A stretch of 64,000 nucleotides of DNA from Gemmatimonadota bacterium. Its GTDB lineage: Bacteria; Gemmatimonadota; Gemmatimonadetes; Gemmatimonadales; GWC2-71-9. A program made the translations under genes and the position numbers. Shown piece after piece: positions 60,821 to 64,000 of the stretch. The notes beneath the pieces are model-generated. The model was given only the letters and a program-made list of their open reading frames with translations, had not been told where the DNA came from and made no database searches. The DNA lies in assembly GCA_003220935.1 (NCBI GenBank), contig QHTT01000074.1:1-64000 (forward strand), given 5' to 3'. Numbering within the stretch: position 1 is the first letter of the stretch; each line of letters starts with the position of its first letter.

Positions 60821-61620
60821 TACCCCTGCTCCACAGCGTTAACCCACGTGGACGGGTCCACGTCCCCGTGAGGGACCAACGCCCTCCAGAGCTTGTAGCG
60901 TAGCTTGGCGGCGCCCCGCAGCTCTCGTCCCCGCTCGGACAGCCGGATGAGTCGCGTCGCGCGACGCGCCAGCGTGCGGCGCCTGTCGCGAAAATACGCC
61001 GAACTGCCGTCAGCCGGTCGGTATTGCGCCCAGCCGATCGATCCGCAGAACCCGGCCGGCCCGTAGCGGTCCGACCCCAACACGTCCTCCACGAACACGC
61101 GAATCGGGCCCGCGAAGTTGTGCAGCACGTCGTGGAATGCCACAACTCCGCCCGGAGCCAGGTGCGGGGCGAACAGGTCCAGGTCCTGCTTCGCGCCCGG
61201 GTAGGTATGGTCGCCGTCGATCCAGAGGAAGCGGATTGGCCGGCTCCAGCCGCGCGCGAGATCGCGGGAGAACGTGCGATGCACCTCGACGTGCTCGCTG
61301 AGGCCGGCCCGGGCGAGGGTCTGGAGAAAGTCGTCGAACGACGACGACTGGTCGCCGAGGCTCGGATCGGTGCTGGATGGGGCGGTGTGCGGGTCCACCG
61401 CCACGACCTTGCCGAGGCTGTACCGGGCGACGATGGACGCGAGCCCCACGGTCGACTTGCCCTTGAAGCTGCCGATCTCCAAGATGACGCCCTGGCCTGG
61501 GGTGCAGGCAGCTGCGAGGGCGAGGAACCGGGCCTCACGCTCGGTCAGGAAGCCGGGGGCGACTCGGACGCGCTCCCACGCTTCGTCGGCGGCGGACCGG
61601 AAGTCTGGCGGTAATGTCAT
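60820..61620 (-). CDS. Class I SAM-dependent methyltransferase
   Basis: A 266-residue methyltransferase from the ATG at 61620. The SAM-binding motif is LEIGSFKGKSTVGLASIVAR near 46, with KVVAVDPHTAP near 71, FLWIDGDHTYPGAKQDLDLF near 129 and VVAFHDVLHNFAG near 155. This layout matches the Methyltransferase_24 group of small-molecule or sugar methyltransferases. The C-terminal 60 residues are Arg-rich and helical. It is a lone gene bracketed by the two conserved-core hairpins; copy 2 lies 8 nt before the ATG and leaves no Shine-Dalgarno. Substrate unknown. Confidence 0.85.
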   Translation of the reverse strand: MTLPPDFRSAADEAWERVRVAPGFLTEREARFLALAAACTPGQGVILEIGSFKGKSTVGLASIVARYSLGKVVAVDPHTAPSSTDPSLGDQSSSFDDFLQTLARAGLSEHVEVHRTFSRDLARGWSRPIRFLWIDGDHTYPGAKQDLDLFAPHLAPGGVVAFHDVLHNFAGPIRVFVEDVLGSDRYGPAGFCGSIGWAQYRPADGSSAYFRDRRRTLARRATRLIRLSERGRELRGAAKLRYKLWRALVPHGDVDPSTWVNAVEQG

Positions 61621-61627
61621 GGACGAT

Positions 61628-61698
61628 GCGAGCCAGCCGGGGGGCTCCCTCCGCGACAAAAATACGCAGTCGCTACGGGAGCCCCCCGGCTGGCTCGC
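61628..61698. repeat. Conserved-core hairpin, copy 2
   Basis: Perfect 22-bp inverted arms (61628-61649 and 61677-61698) around a 27-nt core (61650-61676) that matches copy 1 at 23 of 27 bases, in the same orientation. The arms differ from copy 1 except for the innermost CTCCC/GGGAG. It lies between the bacilliredoxin stop and the methyltransferase start. Confidence 0.85.
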
Positions 61699-61707
61699 GA
61701 CGGCCCG

Positions 61708-62106
61708 TCAGGCGCAGTACCGGTCGAACGCCGCGGTCAGGTCTGCGGCGATGTCTTGCGCCGCCCGCCCTTCGATGTTCTTCCGCTCGAGCATGAACAC
61801 CAGCTCGCCGTCCCTGAACAGGGCGATCTGGGGGGACGAGGGCTGATACCCGGTGAAATAGCTCCGCGCCCGGGCGGTCGCGTCGGCGTCCTGGCCGGCG
61901 AACACGGTAAGCAATTGCGTGGGCCGCTTGGCGTGCTGGATCGCCAGCGCCGCGGCGGGACGCGCGTTGCGCGCCGCGCAGCCGCATACCGAGTTCACCA
62001 CGACGAGCGCGGTTTCTCTGGTCGTGCCGAGCACTGCGTCCACGTCTTGCGCCGTGCGCAGCTCCTGGAAGCCCAAGCGAGTGAGCTCCTCGCGCATCGG
62101 CTGCAC
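61708..62106 (-). CDS. Bacilliredoxin (BrxA/BrxB, YphP family)
   Basis: A 132-residue protein. It has the family's CGC active site in VVNSVCGCAARNARPA near residue 41, with thioredoxin-like LTVFAGQDADATARARSYF near 66 and IALFRDGELVFMLERKNIEG near 93. In Firmicutes such proteins remove bacillithiol from oxidised proteins; outside that group the thiol partner is uncertain. It is divergent from the Ser/Thr kinase gene and followed by hairpin copy 2, which may terminate it. Confidence 0.92.
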   Translation of the reverse strand: MQPMREELTRLGFQELRTAQDVDAVLGTTRETALVVVNSVCGCAARNARPAAALAIQHAKRPTQLLTVFAGQDADATARARSYFTGYQPSSPQIALFRDGELVFMLERKNIEGRAAQDIAADLTAAFDRYCA

Positions 62107-62174
62107 AGCGTAGGGGCTGGCCCGGACTCGGGTCGCGTCCTATGATTGAGCCACACCCATGAGCGAGCCGCCGC

Positions 62175-64000
62175 ATGGCGGACGTGTTCCCTCCTCTCCA
62201 GCCTGCACTCGCCGACCGTTACTTGATCAAGCGAGAGCTGGGCCGCGGCGGGATGGCGACGGTCTATCTCGCCCAAGACCTGAAGCACCATCGCCAAGTC
62301 GCCATCAAGGTGCTGAAGCCCGAGCTCGCTGCCGCGCTCGGTCCGGAGCGGTTCCTCCGCGAGATCGAAATCGCGGCGGGCCTCACGCACCCACACGTCC
62401 TGCCCCTCCACGACTCGGGAGAAGCCGCCGGCTTTCTGTATTACGTGATGCCCTTCGTCGATGGAGAAACACTGCGCGCCCGACTGAATCGCGAGCAGCA
62501 GTTGCCGCTCGAGGAAGCGGTTCAGATCGCCCGCGAGGTGGCGGACGCATTGAGCTACGCCCATGGCCGGGACGTCGTGCACCGCGACATCAAGCCGGAG
62601 AATATTCTGCTGAGCGGTGGGCACGCCGTCGTTGCGGACTTCGGGATCGCCCGGGCGATCAGCGTGGCCGGCCGGGACAAGTTCACGGCGACTGGCATGG
62701 CGGTCGGCACGCCGGCGTACATGAGCCCCGAGCAAGCGAGCGGGCAATCGCGGATCGACGGGCGGGCGGACATCTATGCACTCGGCTGCATGCTCTACGA
62801 GATGCTCGCCGGCGATCCGCCCTTCCTCGCGTCGACGCCGCAGGCTGTGCTGGCGCGCCAGGCGCTCGACCCCGTGCCGCGGCTCCGGACGGTACGTCAG
62901 ACCGTTCCCAGGTCCGTCGAACAGGCGATCACGAAAGCCTTAGCGAAGGTCGCGGCCGATCGCTTTGCGACGGCCGCCCAGTTCGCCGAGGCATTGATCG
63001 CAGCCGCACCCGCGGTGGGCGAGGTGGGCCGCGAGGACTCGATCGTGGTGCTCGATTTCACAAACATCTCCGGCGACCCTGGACTCGACTGGCTCTCGAG
63101 CGGGATCGCCGAGACGGTGAGCGTCGACCTGAAAAAGATCGCCGGCCTGCAGATCATCAACCACGAGCGGGCAGCACGGGCGCTCGCCGGGAGAGAGAAG
63201 GGAGCGATCAGCGGCAACGACATCCTGAGTGTGGGACGGGCGCTCGGGGCCCGGTGGGTCGTGTGGGGCGGGTTCCAGAACTTCGGCTCCGTCATCCGCA
63301 TCACGCCGCAGTTCGCCGAGACGGAAACGGAGGAGCTGATCAGCGCTGCCAAGATCGACGGGCCCATTCAAGACATCTTCGCGCTGCAAGACCGTATTGT
63401 CACCGGACTGATGGACATCCTCAATGTCAAACTCTCGAGCCACGACTTGGAGCGCATCGGCAAACCGCAGACCGCCCAGCTCCAGGCGTACGAGTACTAC
63501 GCGAAGGGCCGACAGCTGTTCACGCTGTTCGGAACGACGAGCCTCGAGCAGGCGGCAGAATACTTCCAGCAGGCGATCGCGATCGACCCGGCCTACGCTC
63601 TCGCTTACTCCGGCTTGGGGAGTACCTTCGGGTTCCGCTACATCGCTCGTACCCGGAAGGAGGATCTGAGCCTCGCGATCACCCACCTGGAACGGGCTCT
63701 CGAGTTGGACCCTGACCTGTTCGAGCCTTATGGGTGGCTCGCCTACGCCTACACCCGCGCCTACCGGTTTGACGAGGGCCAGCAGGCCGCCGACCGCGCG
63801 GTCGCGCTGGAGCCGGAGAGCACGTTTTCGCACTATTTCGCGGGCCTCAATCGCGTCGTGCGCGGGGCCGTCGAGCACCGGTGGGAGTTGTATCCCGAGG
63901 CGGCGCCGATGCTCGTCCGGGCGATCGCGGTCGAACCCAACTTTCAGCCCGCGTATATCGGCCTCGGCTGGATATACATGCTGAACGGGCAGTACAACGT
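62175..64000 (+). CDS. Ser/Thr protein kinase with FlgO-like and TPR regions (3' end outside window)
   Basis: An ORF from the ATG at 62175 that runs off the window, over 608 residues. The PknB-type kinase shows GRGGMATVYLA near residue 23, the ATP Lys in VAIKVLKPE (K45), HRDIKPEN (D138, N143), DFG (D155) and GTPAYMSPEQ near 174, so it should be active. After residue 285 there is a FlgO/TolB-N-like beta-alpha domain (SIVVLDFTNISGDPGLDWLS), then TPR-like repeats (YAKGRQLF ... AIAIDPAYALAYSGLG). No transmembrane helix is seen before the edge. It is divergent from the bacilliredoxin gene. Confidence 0.93.
   Translation, partial: MADVFPPLQPALADRYLIKRELGRGGMATVYLAQDLKHHRQVAIKVLKPELAAALGPERFLREIEIAAGLTHPHVLPLHDSGEAAGFLYYVMPFVDGETLRARLNREQQLPLEEAVQIAREVADALSYAHGRDVVHRDIKPENILLSGGHAVVADFGIARAISVAGRDKFTATGMAVGTPAYMSPEQASGQSRIDGRADIYALGCMLYEMLAGDPPFLASTPQAVLARQALDPVPRLRTVRQTVPRSVEQAITKALAKVAADRFATAAQFAEALIAAAPAVGEVGREDSIVVLDFTNISGDPGLDWLSSGIAETVSVDLKKIAGLQIINHERAARALAGREKGAISGNDILSVGRALGARWVVWGGFQNFGSVIRITPQFAETETEELISAAKIDGPIQDIFALQDRIVTGLMDILNVKLSSHDLERIGKPQTAQLQAYEYYAKGRQLFTLFGTTSLEQAAEYFQQAIAIDPAYALAYSGLGSTFGFRYIARTRKEDLSLAITHLERALELDPDLFEPYGWLAYAYTRAYRFDEGQQAADRAVALEPESTFSHYFAGLNRVVRGAVEHRWELYPEAAPMLVRAIAVEPNFQPAYIGLGWIYMLNGQYN

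Noticed and set aside
60748-61698. Integron cassette with attC sites around the methyltransferase.
   Set aside because: There is no integrase, and the outer arms lack the conserved attC core-site ends. Conservation lies in the core, opposite to attC.
62159-63715. A long 518-codon reading frame on the plus strand over the kinase region.
   Set aside because: It is Arg/Pro-rich with no family features. The true Ser/Thr kinase reads in another frame from 62175, with all kinase motifs, and has no stop inside the window.

Overview
The window is GC-rich bacterial chromosome with densely packed genes, many joined by 4-bp GTGA or ATGA stop/start overlaps. Several features point to Gemmatimonadota or a close relative: secreted lipoproteins with single Ig-like or fibronectin modules, adjacent active and inactive M16 peptidases, tandem secreted amidohydrolases, a Ser/Thr kinase with TPR repeats, and a Phd/PIN toxin-antitoxin pair. 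This placement is an inference; there is no rRNA in the window. No integrase, transposase, prophage or CRISPR array was seen.

Layout. 1-9870 (minus) is one long housekeeping run transcribed yicC-gmk-rpoZ-coaBC-udg-dnaB-radA-ispD-tsaC-LMW phosphatase-aroE-comF-gap. In it, aroE is broken by a missing internal segment plus a frameshift. 10012-14502 (minus) holds a TonB-plug protein, pepA and icd. 14572-17118 (plus) is an unnamed envelope operon: a His-rich secreted peptide, a porin, a Met/His-rich membrane protein and an FMN-binding-like protein. 17150-20558 has small lipoproteins, a tRNA-Leu(CAA) and four paralogues of a small zinc-ribbon family that I do not recognise; a fifth lies at 57882-58199 behind a GroES-like gene. 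20555-22083 (minus) is an ECF sigma / membrane anti-sigma / CpxP-like cassette. 22277-29714 (plus) is a TetR-controlled CoA-thioester catabolic operon with a PaaA/BoxB-like diiron oxygenase. 29753-45872 carries peptidases, amidohydrolases, a toxin-antitoxin pair, L21/L27 and RNase G. 45937-55259 (minus) is an acyl-CoA dehydrogenase followed upstream by a serine-cycle operon transcribed sgaA-mcl-mtkA-mtkB-hprA-ppc. Its malyl-CoA lyase gene is also broken by a missing segment plus a frameshift. 55596-64000 holds a membrane protein, recQ, a GroES-like gene, a membrane/vWA pair, a methyltransferase bracketed by two structured repeats, a bacilliredoxin and a Ser/Thr kinase that runs off the end.

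How the genes work together. The serine-cycle operon would transaminate glyoxylate and serine, reduce hydroxypyruvate, carboxylate PEP, activate malate to malyl-CoA and (if mcl were intact) cleave it to acetyl-CoA and glyoxylate. The TetR operon would epoxidise an aryl-CoA and beta-oxidise the product to acetyl-CoA and a dicarboxyl-CoA. Both routes feed central metabolism, which is represented here by icd and gap.

The most unusual non-coding content is short palindromic or tandem word elements, several sitting in frame inside genes (comF, radA, udg, the thiolase, an M16 peptidase, mtkA). There are also two multi-hairpin 'cloverleaf' repeats (9914-9994 and 32039-32135), and two hairpins with a conserved core but different perfect stems on either side of the methyltransferase gene.
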